The notes: generated by a model not told the origin, from the letters alone. A stretch of 64,000 nucleotides of DNA from Symbiodinium natans (GCA_905221605.1 CAJNDS010002657.1:211001-275000), one strand, 5' to 3'; counted from the stretch's first letter, positions 54,594 through 63,611 are shown. A program made the numbers and translations.

Positions 54594-57500
54594 TCACGTC
54601 CTTCGGAGTAACACTCGGCTCGCAGGTTCGTGATCTCGGACATCCAAGACCTGTGAGTCCTGTACATGTCGTGGACCGCCCTCAAGACGTTCTGCTCGGC
54701 AGCCAGCTGGTTCCACGAGCTGTGTGAAAAGGAAGCTGGTAACCCGAGACCGGTTGGTGGCGGGGCCATGACGACAGTTGTCGCATTCACCAACGACTCC
54801 CTGAGCTCGGCTCCGGTCGTTCTCGATGGTTCCGATGGCCACACCGTCCGACTGTCGTTGAGGTATTCGTGGGCTGTATGCAAGGCGACCGACAACCCTT
54901 GGAGGCTGTTGACTGCATGAGCGACCGCCGCGGACACGTTCTCCGGGGGGTCGACCACGATCTCGATCAGATCCCACACATTCATCTGCGTGTTCTCGGC
55001 GACCTGATTGTGGCTTCTCAAGCAGTAACCCACTTGCTTCGCCATTGACCAAATCAGCTCCAGCAAATCCCAGAAGTCCTGGGTGAGAAGCATGCATGGT
55101 AGCCCTTCACGACGGTTGGGGAGGTTCTCGCGAAAGTAGGAATTAAGCCGCATCCAGTCGTTGTACCTAGTCACATAGATCCATGCACTCTTGGTGACAA
55201 CTGGCCTGCAAATGACATTCGGATCGAGATATCCATCCATAGTCACCACCGTCAGACATGGATGTTGGGGATCCAAACGTCCTTGATCAGCGTCCTGAAC
55301 CAAAACGTCAACGAACATGTCAATGTTCTTGAAGAGGTCAATCTCAATGACGTGGTCCAGAAGCTCCTGCAACACTTGTCGAGTCGAATCGGTGCTGATC
55401 GCAGTCTTGACGACCTTGATGAACGTGGTGACATGGCTAAGGACTGTCTTGTAGCTCTCCGCGCTCCTTGCTGGCAATAGGCTTTCCACCACACCTCGAA
55501 ACAGCTCCCGAACTCTGACTTCAGGAAATCCGTATGGGCTGGAGGGTGCCGCGACTGCCGCCAAAAGGATAGCTGGCACTCCAAATTCCACCCACGCAGC
55601 AATGTTCGCATTCGTGGCGACCATGCCTTGCTCCAATCGTCCAGGAAGAGGTTGCCCTCTCAATGATCGCAGCGCATGACATGTCGTGCGCAAAGCAGTC
55701 ATCCCATTGCCAACGGGGATGTTGATGCCCGATCTCTGGTACGGCAGGGAGAAGAGGTCTTGAGGTCGCGACCATGGAACATGCGGAGGAATGGGCCTCT
55801 GCTGTTGTCCGTCCATGCTGGTTCTAGGACCGGCGGAGCCGAGTCCCTTCCCCAGATGCAGATCCGAGCCGGCGGAGCCGAACCCCTCACTGCACTTTGG
55901 ATTAGGGTCGGAGGATCCGAACCCTATTCCTGGTGTAGGACAAACGATTATGCAAGTACCTTGGAACTCACGTTGCACCTGGCTTTTACTGCAACGCAAA
56001 CTGACATGAACAAGTACACATGAAGCTGCCACATGAACACTCTGAGCAGAGCCCCTACGGATATTGCGAGCTTCATCACGCCATGCGTTGTGCAACAGCT
56101 TCGCCATGTGTGGTGTGTAGTTTCCTGCTTCCTTGAGCGCCTGACCTCTTGGTGTGCCGTGTTCATGTGTGTTGTCGCACGTGACCCCCTTGAGGTTCAA
56201 CATGGTTGACACATTTGTGGCGATACACCATGCTTTGAGTAAAGGAATGCCGTCTTTGTCAACAACACCCATCATGCAACCGTCAATTCGTGCAACACGC
56301 AATGAATGCTGCTTTATTAGGGCTTGAACTTCGGGCCAACTCCAATACAAACAGGTTTTCGGCAACTCAAAAGCGATTTTGGGGGAAAATACCGCCAGCT
56401 TTCGCAAAAGGCGTTTGAGAGCTTTCAGTAAGTCCCTAAATTTCTTCCGATGTTCCTTTCCCTTTTCAGTTTCACCCCCCATTTCGTTCACCTTGATCCA
56501 ATTGGACCCCCCAGTGCACGGAAGAGAAGCAAACACAAGAATCGGACATTTGGGATTGGATTTTCGGAATCGTTCCGCCTCCTTGAGGATGTTGCTTTCA
56601 CATGCCTTGGTTTGGGCTTGGAGAGCTTCATGCACGCGCATGACGTGAGCTCCCCTTGTAGCATTCGAGGATTTACCCAGGCTACTGTCCTTAGAGCAAC
56701 AGAATTCAATGATCATCCTGTCCTTACCCGACGGTAACTTCTCAACAGAACTGCAGGCCTTGGGATCCCCAACCTTGGTGTCCCGTTCAGAAAGCATTTT
56801 CAACAAGAGGCGTGACACTTTACTGGTTCTCTTTCCACACCCATCCCCGTGAGTCTCGACAGCTTCACGTGATGCATGATGATGTTGCATGCCGCACACA
56901 CCCTTCACGTTTTCAGGGGCTTTGAGTCCATGAATGAGAAACTCAGTAGCTTCGTTGACATACACGATGTTCGGGGCCCCGCTTCCCTGTGGAACGCAGA
57001 TCCTCCGACCGTGGCAGCAATCAGCAATTGTGAATCTCTCCCACTTCATGCAATCAACTATGTTTTTGTACTGTGCCGACTTTCGAAACTTCGGCTTGTC
57101 AGGAACCTCGACGATAGTAGTCGCCCCTTTCTTCCGGGCCTCAAAGACTAAATCAATGACCTCCCCCCAGGGGTAATCTACGACGCCTCGGTCCTCATAA
57201 AAGCGTTCTCTAGGATCAACATCAAGCCAAGAAGCTCGATTCAGCGCCCCTGCTCCTATGAACAGAACGTTCCGAAGATCCTTGAACGACCATTTAATGA
57301 TGTCTTTGCAGTACTGGTAGGCGCCGCGTGCATCCGCTTCCGGCACGCAGATGACGTTGACGTCCGGCGGTGCATACGTCTGCCACCAGTTATCCTCTTC
57401 CAGACCTACGAGCAACCACACGCGAGGGCTACTGTTTTCGACATCCGAAGCTTTGATCGTCATGGAAAACCCTATAGCCCCGCTGAGCGAGTCACTCCGT

Positions 57501-57685
57501 GCCTTAAACATCTCTTTCCCGTGCTTGTCTTGGAAAGCGACTTCATGATTACCAGTCCCAGCACGAGTCACCTCGATGAATTCGGGCACGAATGTAGATT
57601 GAGGAAAATCTGCTTCTTTTGCGGCGCGCGCAACAGCGACGACGGTAGATTCGAGCGCAGGAATTTCGTTGATATCACCCCCCAT
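54578..57685 (-). CDS. 1035-residue ORF: methyltransferase-like retroelement module joined to the N-terminal part of a gag-like protein
   Basis: The start is an ATG at 57685, inside a 53-bp tandem duplication. Residues about 322-540 carry an EFCCSKDSSLG loop, SLPCTGGSNW, FELPKTCLYW, a GC..G segment ending KAWCIAT, and a C...H.H cluster. The order recalls motifs I, IV, VI and VIII of class I methyltransferases and a module I associate with dinoflagellate copia polyproteins. Dinoflagellate retrotransposons carrying cytosine methyltransferases have been described, but the canonical PCQ and ENV motifs are absent here, so activity is doubtful. Residues 210-290 show a second, weaker C..G...C...H.H pattern that may be an internal duplication. 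Residues 541-620 look like read-through non-coding sequence. Met624 (ATG at 55814-55816) opens a Pro/Gln-rich N-terminus followed by a helical region (about 690-1035) that I do not recognise. That part probably starts the protein continued by the ORF at 54557. The ORF ends 20 nt before that ORF begins, in a different frame. Confidence 0.65.
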   Translation of the reverse strand: MGGDINEIPALESTVVAVARAAKEADFPQSTFVPEFIEVTRAGTGNHEVAFQDKHGKEMFKARSDSLSGAIGFSMTIKASDVENSSPRVWLLVGLEEDNWWQTYAPPDVNVICVPEADARGAYQYCKDIIKWSFKDLRNVLFIGAGALNRASWLDVDPRERFYEDRGVVDYPWGEVIDLVFEARKKGATTIVEVPDKPKFRKSAQYKNIVDCMKWERFTIADCCHGRRICVPQGSGAPNIVYVNEATEFLIHGLKAPENVKGVCGMQHHHASREAVETHGDGCGKRTSKVSRLLLKMLSERDTKVGDPKACSSVEKLPSGKDRMIIEFCCSKDSSLGKSSNATRGAHVMRVHEALQAQTKACESNILKEAERFRKSNPKCPILVFASLPCTGGSNWIKVNEMGGETEKGKEHRKKFRDLLKALKRLLRKLAVFSPKIAFELPKTCLYWSWPEVQALIKQHSLRVARIDGCMMGVVDKDGIPLLKAWCIATNVSTMLNLKGVTCDNTHEHGTPRGQALKEAGNYTPHMAKLLHNAWRDEARNIRRGSAQSVHVAASCVLVHVSLRCSKSQVQREFQGTCIIVCPTPGIGFGSSDPNPKCSEGFGSAGSDLHLGKGLGSAGPRTSMDGQQQRPIPPHVPWSRPQDLFSLPYQRSGINIPVGNGMTALRTTCHALRSLRGQPLPGRLEQGMVATNANIAAWVEFGVPAILLAAVAAPSSPYGFPEVRVRELFRGVVESLLPARSAESYKTVLSHVTTFIKVVKTAISTDSTRQVLQELLDHVIEIDLFKNIDMFVDVLVQDADQGRLDPQHPCLTVVTMDGYLDPNVICRPVVTKSAWIYVTRYNDWMRLNSYFRENLPNRREGLPCMLLTQDFWDLLELIWSMAKQVGYCLRSHNQVAENTQMNVWDLIEIVVDPPENVSAAVAHAVNSLQGLSVALHTAHEYLNDSRTVWPSEPSRTTGAELRESLVNATTVVMAPPPTGLGLPASFSHSSWNQLAAEQNVLRAVHDMYRTHRSWMSEITNLRAECYSEGREQPRT
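55816..55925 (-). promoter_or_regulatory. Three short hairpin-prone motifs before an internal ATG
   Basis: Upstream of the ATG at 55816 the minus strand reads GGTTCGGATCCTCCGACCC, GGTTCGGCTCCGCCGGCTC and GACTCGGCTCCGCCGGTCC, spaced about 20-40 nt. Each can fold on itself. They are read as codons by the long ORF (GFGSSDP, GFGSAGS, GLGSAGP) but look more like untranslated leader. Function is unknown. Confidence 0.4.
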
Positions 57686-58596
57686 GCCTTCAGACCCAGC
57701 GCGAAAAACACCCCCATATCGTTGATATCACCCCCCATGCCTTCAGACCCAGCGCGAAAAACACCCCCATACCCCCCATGGGCGGCGCGGACCACTAAGT
57801 CGCACACTTGCCTACAGAGCGCGGGTGAATCGCGAACGCGACAGCGCGAACAGTCGGGCAGCGAGGACGCAGACACGGCAGGCGACGCGGTGCGGTGCAC
57901 ACGCGTCGTCGCCGCCGAGCCCCGTTGGAAGTGATATTGAAACACAGCGCGCTCGACATACCGATCGAATTTCTGAGGTTCCGACGGGATAGGGACCTCA
58001 TCCTCGATACGATGCCATTGCCCTTCACGCAGAATCCACGTGGACCGCAAATACTTCCCCGGTCGCAAAGCACTGGGGACGCCGCGGAGCATGCGCGGGA
58101 ACTTCACCACCAAGATCGGATCAGTACTGTCCGTTTCCTGGACACCCTCCTTACTGGACAAACCGGCCCTATACAGCTCCTGGGGCAAGATAGGTGTTTG
58201 CGTGTAAGGAAAACATGGACCCTCGTTCTTAAACGAGTAGTGCTGATGACCTTTCTCATCAGCCGATTGTTGGTGTGTAGCCTTCATCATGTCCATGACC
58301 TCAACGCTCGAAAGCATCGTGGGAGGCATGATGTTAATTAGCTGACACGCGTGAGCCCAGGAGACGTGGTCTTTAAAGGCCTTCGTATGGATATCGGCCG
58401 CCATTTTGGCGGTTACCTCGTAAGCCAGAGACACGTACCCCTCCTGGAACACCTCGTGCATCCACGCAATGCAGATCCCGTGTGAGCGTTCCAAATGGCG
58501 CATCGTCGGGTTCTTGCCTGTGCGGACCACGCCGATCATCGTCTGATTCCGTCTGATTGTCATCGTAGAACACGAAATTAGGATCTTTGCCCCCAA
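57568..58596 (-). CDS. Frameshifted C-terminal part of the copia RNase H plus tail
   Basis: This is a separate 342-residue frame that continues the copia pol. TGKNPTMRHLERSHGI (26-41) and AADIHTKAF (66-74) are the usual end of a copia RNase H domain, where histidine-rich and D-x-x-TK motifs close the domain. Residues 150-240 form the acidic and aromatic tail seen after RNase H in dinoflagellate elements (my recollection, unverified). From about residue 250 the reading becomes Arg/Cys-rich and repetitive and runs into the 53-bp tandem duplication, so the true protein probably ends earlier. The shift from the upstream frame is explained by a 10-bp tandem duplication at 58540-58559. The first residues of this frame (1-20) are therefore an out-of-frame translation of the upstream ORF. 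Confidence 0.8.
   Translation of the reverse strand: MGAKILISCSTMTIRRNQTMIGVVRTGKNPTMRHLERSHGICIAWMHEVFQEGYVSLAYEVTAKMAADIHTKAFKDHVSWAHACQLINIMPPTMLSSVEVMDMMKATHQQSADEKGHQHYSFKNEGPCFPYTQTPILPQELYRAGLSSKEGVQETDSTDPILVVKFPRMLRGVPSALRPGKYLRSTWILREGQWHRIEDEVPIPSEPQKFDRYVERAVFQYHFQRGSAATTRVHRTASPAVSASSLPDCSRCRVRDSPALCRQVCDLVVRAAHGGYGGVFRAGSEGMGGDINDMGVFFALGLKAWGVISTKFLRSNLPSSLLRAPQKKQIFLNLHSCPNSSR
57666..57771. repeat. 53-bp perfect tandem duplication
   Basis: Copies are 57666-57718 and 57719-57771 and read identically. The duplication sits where the copia tail ORF ends and the 1035-residue ORF begins, and it supplies the ATG used for that ORF. A 10-nt CCCCCCATG follows the second copy. Confidence 0.95.
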
Positions 58597-60589
58597 TCAA
58601 ACGCCACAATGTGATGGCCGGAATGCCAATACGCGACATCGCATAGTCCGCAGCCACAATTTCCGCTTCGGGAGTAGAGTGGCTGGCGCAACCCTGTCGC
58701 TTACTGACACCTGCCAACGGGAACCGTGTGTGCGGTCCCTGAATATGCATGTGAGCCCCCGAAGTAGAACGCAAACTCTCGCCACAACCAGCGTAATCCG
58801 CATCCGCATACAACCCTATGGAAGTAGCATCCATGGAATCGCCGACCCATCCGATCATCTTATGACCTTTGGACTGATGGACGTAGCACATCAAATGATG
58901 CAGAGCCGCATCCTCTTTCTTGGACCACTTTGTAATGCGTCGCGCAAGATTGTTTATGCTTCGCAGCAAATCAAACCTGCAAATTCTTGCAGCATAGAGC
59001 AACTTCATGAGGATGCTCGCCGCATGCGGGGCAAGAGTACCCCTGTCTGCCTCATCGAGTTCCGTTTCCTGTGGGCCCTTAGGAACCGGTGGTGGAGGTA
59101 GAAGCCGTCCGCCCTTATCGACAGGCATTGTATGTCCACACCATTGACACCGATGGCTTGCAGCACCTGGATGACACGGTGCCCTAGCCGGGTGATTTTT
59201 GGTTTCTTCAACTGGACTGGGAGATGGTACCTTCTTGAATTTGTCCACAGGAAATCCCGTGGTTTCACAGTACTTTTGCACTGTCATTTCGAGATAGGTT
59301 TCCATGTCATAAGTGACAGTTCGCACCTTGGTGTTGTCGTGAAGTTTAGCCTCTCCCTTTGAGATTCGACATCCCAAATACAAACCAAGCGGAGTTTCCT
59401 CCTCAAGACGAAGTTCCTTGCGAAGCATGTTCCACCCCTTCGGGAGGTTCTCCGCCGGACCGGCGAGCTTCAGGTCGTCGACATAGATGACCAATAGGAG
59501 CTTCATTCCTGCATGGAAGTAAAGAGACGGCCATTCCTCACCAACTGGTGCAAAACCCATCTTCTGGACTGCGGTGTGACAATGTTGTTCCCACATTGTA
59601 CCAGCGTCCGGATGCCCATAGAGTGCTTTCACGAGCCTGCAGACTGGTCTGCGAAATTTCCTCCGGTTCACCGAAGGATGCCAAGCCTCGTCTGGAAGTT
59701 CAACCCAGCACGGAGTCCCCGTCAACTTAGCCTGAATGTAGGCCTGGATAGCATCCGCCATCTGAACGTCGTTCCCGGGTAGGCACCCGTAGAAGTCGGC
59801 CCAACGAGACGCATCAAAGGTTGCCGGAGAGTTTCCGAGGTCCTGGAACAGCGCCGCCTCCATATTCTGATCTTTGACTTGATCTCCAAGCAGCACACCT
59901 CTTCCTTTGAACTTCCTTGCAGGGTCCCCTTCTTTGAGTTGATAGTTCTTCTCATAGATGAGACCATGCACTCTTGCCATGTGCACCTTCGCGTTGGACT
60001 TCTTGGCTTCTCTGACCACGTCGTCATACTCCCGCACTTGGCTAAAGTCGAAGACTTCCTGATCCCACAAGCCTTTCCATTCTTTCATGAACGCCTCCAT
60101 GGCTTTGGGATTCTCGTACATCTCCTTGCGGTTGACTGGACGTGTAACCATGGCGTTGAAGCACGGCGCTGCACATGCGAGCTTCTCTCTGTGTTTCTCT
60201 TTGGTTGATGACACACATGGCATGCGAGGAGCTCTCAATCCGAACTCTGCCAATTCACTTGGAAGAGCAGGCAGCACATCGTCCAGAAACATTTCTGTGG
60301 CAATCTGCGTCACCTGTTCCTCGCACCATGTCCATCCAGTAGTCGTTCCCGCCCTGAAGTCCAAATCGATCTTCTCCGCAGGCACGACCTTGGGAAGTAG
60401 TGCCTCCAACGATGCAACGAGTGCGTCTTTATGCTCTTTGCCTTTCTTCTTCTCCTTGGCCTCCTTCTTGCGAGCCTTCTTGGCCTCCTTCTCTTCGACC
60501 TTCTTTATCTTCTTAAGTTCGATCTTCCTTCCTTCGCTTCCGAGCTTCCTAGCCAAACCACCTGCTAAATAAAAGAAGCATTTGCCCAA
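58373..60589 (-). CDS. Ty1/copia-type reverse transcriptase and RNase H (5'-incomplete pol)
   Basis: The 738-residue frame starts with a very Lys/Glu-rich stretch (23-55). From about residue 200 it carries a copia reverse transcriptase: KFKGRGVLLGD (226-236), an FYGCLPG region, RRPVCRLVKALYGHPDAG (about 313-330) and the catalytic YVDD box at 369-372. A Cys/His-rich insert (472-486, CHPG and CQWC) is unusual. The RNase H follows, with YADADYAG (594-601), the TSG and VSKRQ motifs and the STPEAE motif (638-643), then YDDNQ (675-679). It goes out of frame immediately afterwards. No integrase or protease precedes it. The frame begins with TTG and an in-frame TGA lies just upstream, so there is no good start. 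The minus strand reads a pyrimidine-rich tract ending in TTTAG at about 60567, a possible splice acceptor (inference). Reverse transcription of the element's RNA is its expected role. This is the 3' part of a degenerate or spliced element. Confidence 0.88.
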   Translation of the reverse strand: MGKCFFYLAGGLARKLGSEGRKIELKKIKKVEEKEAKKARKKEAKEKKKGKEHKDALVASLEALLPKVVPAEKIDLDFRAGTTTGWTWCEEQVTQIATEMFLDDVLPALPSELAEFGLRAPRMPCVSSTKEKHREKLACAAPCFNAMVTRPVNRKEMYENPKAMEAFMKEWKGLWDQEVFDFSQVREYDDVVREAKKSNAKVHMARVHGLIYEKNYQLKEGDPARKFKGRGVLLGDQVKDQNMEAALFQDLGNSPATFDASRWADFYGCLPGNDVQMADAIQAYIQAKLTGTPCWVELPDEAWHPSVNRRKFRRPVCRLVKALYGHPDAGTMWEQHCHTAVQKMGFAPVGEEWPSLYFHAGMKLLLVIYVDDLKLAGPAENLPKGWNMLRKELRLEEETPLGLYLGCRISKGEAKLHDNTKVRTVTYDMETYLEMTVQKYCETTGFPVDKFKKVPSPSPVEETKNHPARAPCHPGAASHRCQWCGHTMPVDKGGRLLPPPPVPKGPQETELDEADRGTLAPHAASILMKLLYAARICRFDLLRSINNLARRITKWSKKEDAALHHLMCYVHQSKGHKMIGWVGDSMDATSIGLYADADYAGCGESLRSTSGAHMHIQGPHTRFPLAGVSKRQGCASHSTPEAEIVAADYAMSRIGIPAITLWRLIGGKDPNFVFYDDNQTESDDDRRGPHRQEPDDAPFGTLTRDLHCVDARGVPGGVRVSGLRGNRQNGGRYPYEGL
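58540..58559. repeat. 10-bp tandem duplication that breaks the copia RNase H frame
   Basis: The plus strand reads CGTCTGATTC then CGTCTGATTG. The extra 10 bp fall right after the YDDNQ motif and move the rest of RNase H into the frame of the 57568-58596 ORF. This looks like a slippage mutation rather than programmed frameshifting. Confidence 0.85.
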
Positions 60590-61757
60590 ACGACGAAATA
60601 AATCAGCATCTCAACTAGAAAGCGTAATGTTGAAGTTTTTGGCTTGGCCATGCTCGGCCTGAAAAGTGTAGTCTGTTTGTGGTCGGAGTAGACAAAAAAC
60701 GCTACCAGCGAAAAACAAAACAGTCACTGAGCATCCTCTTAACTTTCTTCAGCAGGACAACTAGCAGTGCGACATCAGCAGCACTCATGCGAGTGCGTTC
60801 GTTGGGCATGAAACGATATAATGTGTGTAGCTTGCGTCTTCTTGAGGGCTTATAGGGTTTATAAGGGTTAGGGGTTTGGGGTTGATAGGGTTTATATGGG
60901 TTTAGGGCAGGGTTTAGGGTTAGGGTTCCATACAAACTGGCATAAGCCTGTACCCTGATCATCTCATGCCCGTGACAGCTCGCATCTTGGTCCCTCATCG
61001 CTACACGAAGAATGGCTGAACAGCAAAGACCCTCTCAGAACTCCATACCTATCCGACACTGTAGTAGGCAACCACCCCTACCCAACAGCAGCTGACCCTC
61101 TCGAAAGTCCTGCATAAATACACCAACTATCCGACGCTGTAGTCGAATACATCTCTATAGGGGGTCGATGCCATGACTCGACCGACATGCTGCCTGCGGC
61201 ATACGGGAAGTGACACGGCACAGCAGTCAGCGACTCCACACATTCGTCTTGAAGGTATATTTGGGCGAGGGCCATCTAGGGAGGCCAGGGATGGGATGCC
61301 GCTGGGTTAAGGGTGGTCGGGCGAATTATGGTAGGGTGTTTATAAGGGGTTCTAAATGACCTTCTGGACAGGTTGAAGCTGGGTGTTCCCCCGGAGTTTA
61401 AGGTCCTCGGGCTTGACGGTTTGGAGTCGCCTTCGGGTGTGAGGTTTGCAAGCCCAGAGCGAGCAGGATGCAGCGAAGCCCATCACCAACAGCCATATAC
61501 TTTGTAGACCTGTAGAAATTACAAACCTGCAAGCCCTTCCATCACCAAGTACTTTGCAGAAACCTTCACAACCCTATATCTTTATAAACCCTATGTACCT
61601 TATAAACCCTTTTCAATCTATTTCAACCCTATAGAAACCCTAAACCCTACTTATAACCCCTATATAAACCCCAAAAACCCTACTATAAACCCTAAATAAA
61701 CCCCAAAAACCCTAGACTACAACCTTACAATGCCCAATTGCACGTGTTGGCTCGATC
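60590..61757. other. Intergenic: telomere-like variants and a diverged direct repeat
   Basis: Telomere-like variants (GGGTTTATA type) occur at about 60850-60930, and CCCTATAAA variants at about 61560-61730. Two diverged copies of a roughly 60-bp unit (GACCCTCTC ... CTATCCGAC.CTGTAGT) lie at 61028-61085 and 61094-61150. No gene is evident. Confidence 0.6.
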
Positions 61758-63611
61758 TCAGACTCCTGCTCGGCGAAACTGGAGGTGAACCCCAACTAAA
61801 TAACGGTCCAGCACTCTTGCGCTACACGCACGAGAGGATACCCTACGACTGAGCCTGCTTATTCTTCCTATGAAGTCTTCGTTGGCTTCACAATTGAAGG
61901 CCGAAGCCGATAAAATTTGAGAGTGCTGCAAGTCGATTTGGGTCGCCAGGTCGTGCAACTCATGCCCAAAATAGTGCATTTTGGGTCTTAGAGAGAAGAG
62001 TCTAAGACCGTTTTCGATGCAGAATTGTGCCAGCCAGCAGTACCCCCTGACAAGCAAAAGGCCGCAGCTATGCTGCAGCCTTGCACACTCCAGCGTCAGG
62101 AAAATGCCATGCGAGTGCATGATGCCCAGAAAGTCCAAAGCTCCAGTCAGGGTCTCATGTAAAGCATGGAGGACGTGGAAGTCACCGGGCACGCGCATGT
62201 CCTTTTTGCAAAGCGCAACGAAAAAGTGCAAGAACTGCATGAGAAGGACAGTGTCAGCTCCCTTCCCCCCGATAAAGGGGTACTGCGTGGCTTTCTTTCG
62301 GTGCAAACTACCTTTGCTGAACCTTCTCAAGGTTGTGGCCTTGCCTTCGGCAAGGCACCATAAAGAAAACAGCCCATAGGCCCGACCGAGCCTGCAATCC
62401 TGCTCTAGCGACTCTCCTCCGAGGGGATCGTCGAAGTATGTCATTCGACAGAGCAAGAACAGTGCGCCAGCGCAGAGGTCTTTCAGGAAGCCATATTTGA
62501 GAATATGGAACATGTCTCTGCGGAACAACCGGGCGCGCTCGTGCTCGGCGAACGGTGCTAGGACCAGTGGGGGGGGTGCATCCCATGGTTCGGTGTCATA
62601 GAGTGTGCTTGCCCACACCGGGCGGTCGGAGAAATCGCTGAACTCAACCCCCTCTGTTCCAGCAAGACAATATGGACACATCGGATTGTCATGGACAGTG
62701 CCAACGTGGGCGTAGTGCCGATTGAATCGGCCAGCTTCCATCAAGAACTCATTGTCCCCTTTCACGCCTATTAGACATGCTTTGTAGGTAATTCCCTCGA
62801 CTACCACGCCGCTTTCAAACAAGTGGCACAAATCCTTTTGCAACTCGCTGAACAGAGACTCAATGACCAAAGGATTCGGCCGAAAAACCTTCGCAGGAAT
62901 TGCACTGATCAGAAAGCGTGTGAGGAAGGAATGCCCACGACTGTTGTGCTGGAGCGACTCAACAAATTCACCGTCGTCTAACTTACGTCTCTTCAAAGAG
63001 CATGTGTCCTCGTTGGGCACCTCCACTGCAGAGACATGTTCCCGGGCCCTCTGGGAGCAGGTCCAAGAGAGCCTACCTCCGTGACACTGCTTGCTCTGCT
63101 GGCGACGAGCGCGGGCTTTGTCAGTTCTAGACCCCGAAGCCCGAATAGACTCTGGAACCCCAAAAGGCACCTCCCAACTAAATACGAAGACTGGATTTTT
63201 AAGGTGGCCTCGCCCTTTATCTCCGTGAAGCTGCAGTGGTATGAGGAACCGCAGCTCGTCTGCAGTGCATTTCTGAAATGCGATGTGGCCCGGATGGGCC
63301 AGCCTGTAGCGCTCCCAAAAAAGCTCCAGCAGTCTTTCTGCTGCCTCGCCTTTTTCCTTACCCCCGAAGATGAGCTTGGGGTGCTTTTTCAGGAGGACTT
63401 GCAGATAGTCACTTAGCTTGAGGAAAGGGACTTGGGTTGGTCGTGATTCCTCGCTCCCTGTCACCTCCAGTCTTGACCTAGGAACAGGCAAGATCATATT
63501 AAAACGCCGAAACAAACGCTGGGAGTCCCTTTCCCCGTTGGCTTCCGAGATCCTAGCTGCTGCATGAACAGCTGAGGTCTGCTGGCCGGATGCTGTGAAA
63601 GCACGAGCCAA
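61758..63611 (-). CDS. Uncharacterised 617-residue protein, probably a multicopy dinoflagellate family
   Basis: I do not recognise a named family. Visible features are a basic segment with KRRK (207-210), a CPYC pair (312-315) that may be part of a zinc site, the segment RRDMFHILKYGFLKDLCAG (364-382), hydrophobic helices at 380-390 and 452-468, and a C-terminal block with RPKMHYFGHEL (542-552) then ANEDFIGRISRLSRRVSSR (576-594). The D-x-FH-x3-x-G and ...H..H...NEDFIGR layout resembles a dinoflagellate-expanded family that I suspect is transposon-related; this is memory, not a search. The frame starts with TTG at 63611; it is open upstream to a TAA at about 63656-63658, and the first ATG codon is residue 39. 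So the true N-terminus may be Met39 or lie in another exon. It lies between telomere-like arrays, on the same strand as the retroelement ORFs. Confidence 0.6.
   Translation of the reverse strand: MARAFTASGQQTSAVHAAARISEANGERDSQRLFRRFNMILPVPRSRLEVTGSEESRPTQVPFLKLSDYLQVLLKKHPKLIFGGKEKGEAAERLLELFWERYRLAHPGHIAFQKCTADELRFLIPLQLHGDKGRGHLKNPVFVFSWEVPFGVPESIRASGSRTDKARARRQQSKQCHGGRLSWTCSQRAREHVSAVEVPNEDTCSLKRRKLDDGEFVESLQHNSRGHSFLTRFLISAIPAKVFRPNPLVIESLFSELQKDLCHLFESGVVVEGITYKACLIGVKGDNEFLMEAGRFNRHYAHVGTVHDNPMCPYCLAGTEGVEFSDFSDRPVWASTLYDTEPWDAPPPLVLAPFAEHERARLFRRDMFHILKYGFLKDLCAGALFLLCRMTYFDDPLGGESLEQDCRLGRAYGLFSLWCLAEGKATTLRRFSKGSLHRKKATQYPFIGGKGADTVLLMQFLHFFVALCKKDMRVPGDFHVLHALHETLTGALDFLGIMHSHGIFLTLECARLQHSCGLLLVRGYCWLAQFCIENGLRLFSLRPKMHYFGHELHDLATQIDLQHSQILSASAFNCEANEDFIGRISRLSRRVSSRACSARVLDRYLVGVHLQFRRAGV

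Noticed and set aside
48284-54727. Plus-strand and alternative-frame ORFs across the giant ORF region (up to 216 residues)
   Set aside because: They are shadows of the minus-strand coding frame: Arg/Ser/Pro-rich, no motifs, and inside the frames with clear domains.
58373-60589. Integrase domain in the copia ORF
   Set aside because: No HHCC or DDE-type block is visible before the reverse transcriptase; the N-terminus is a Lys/Glu-rich stretch.
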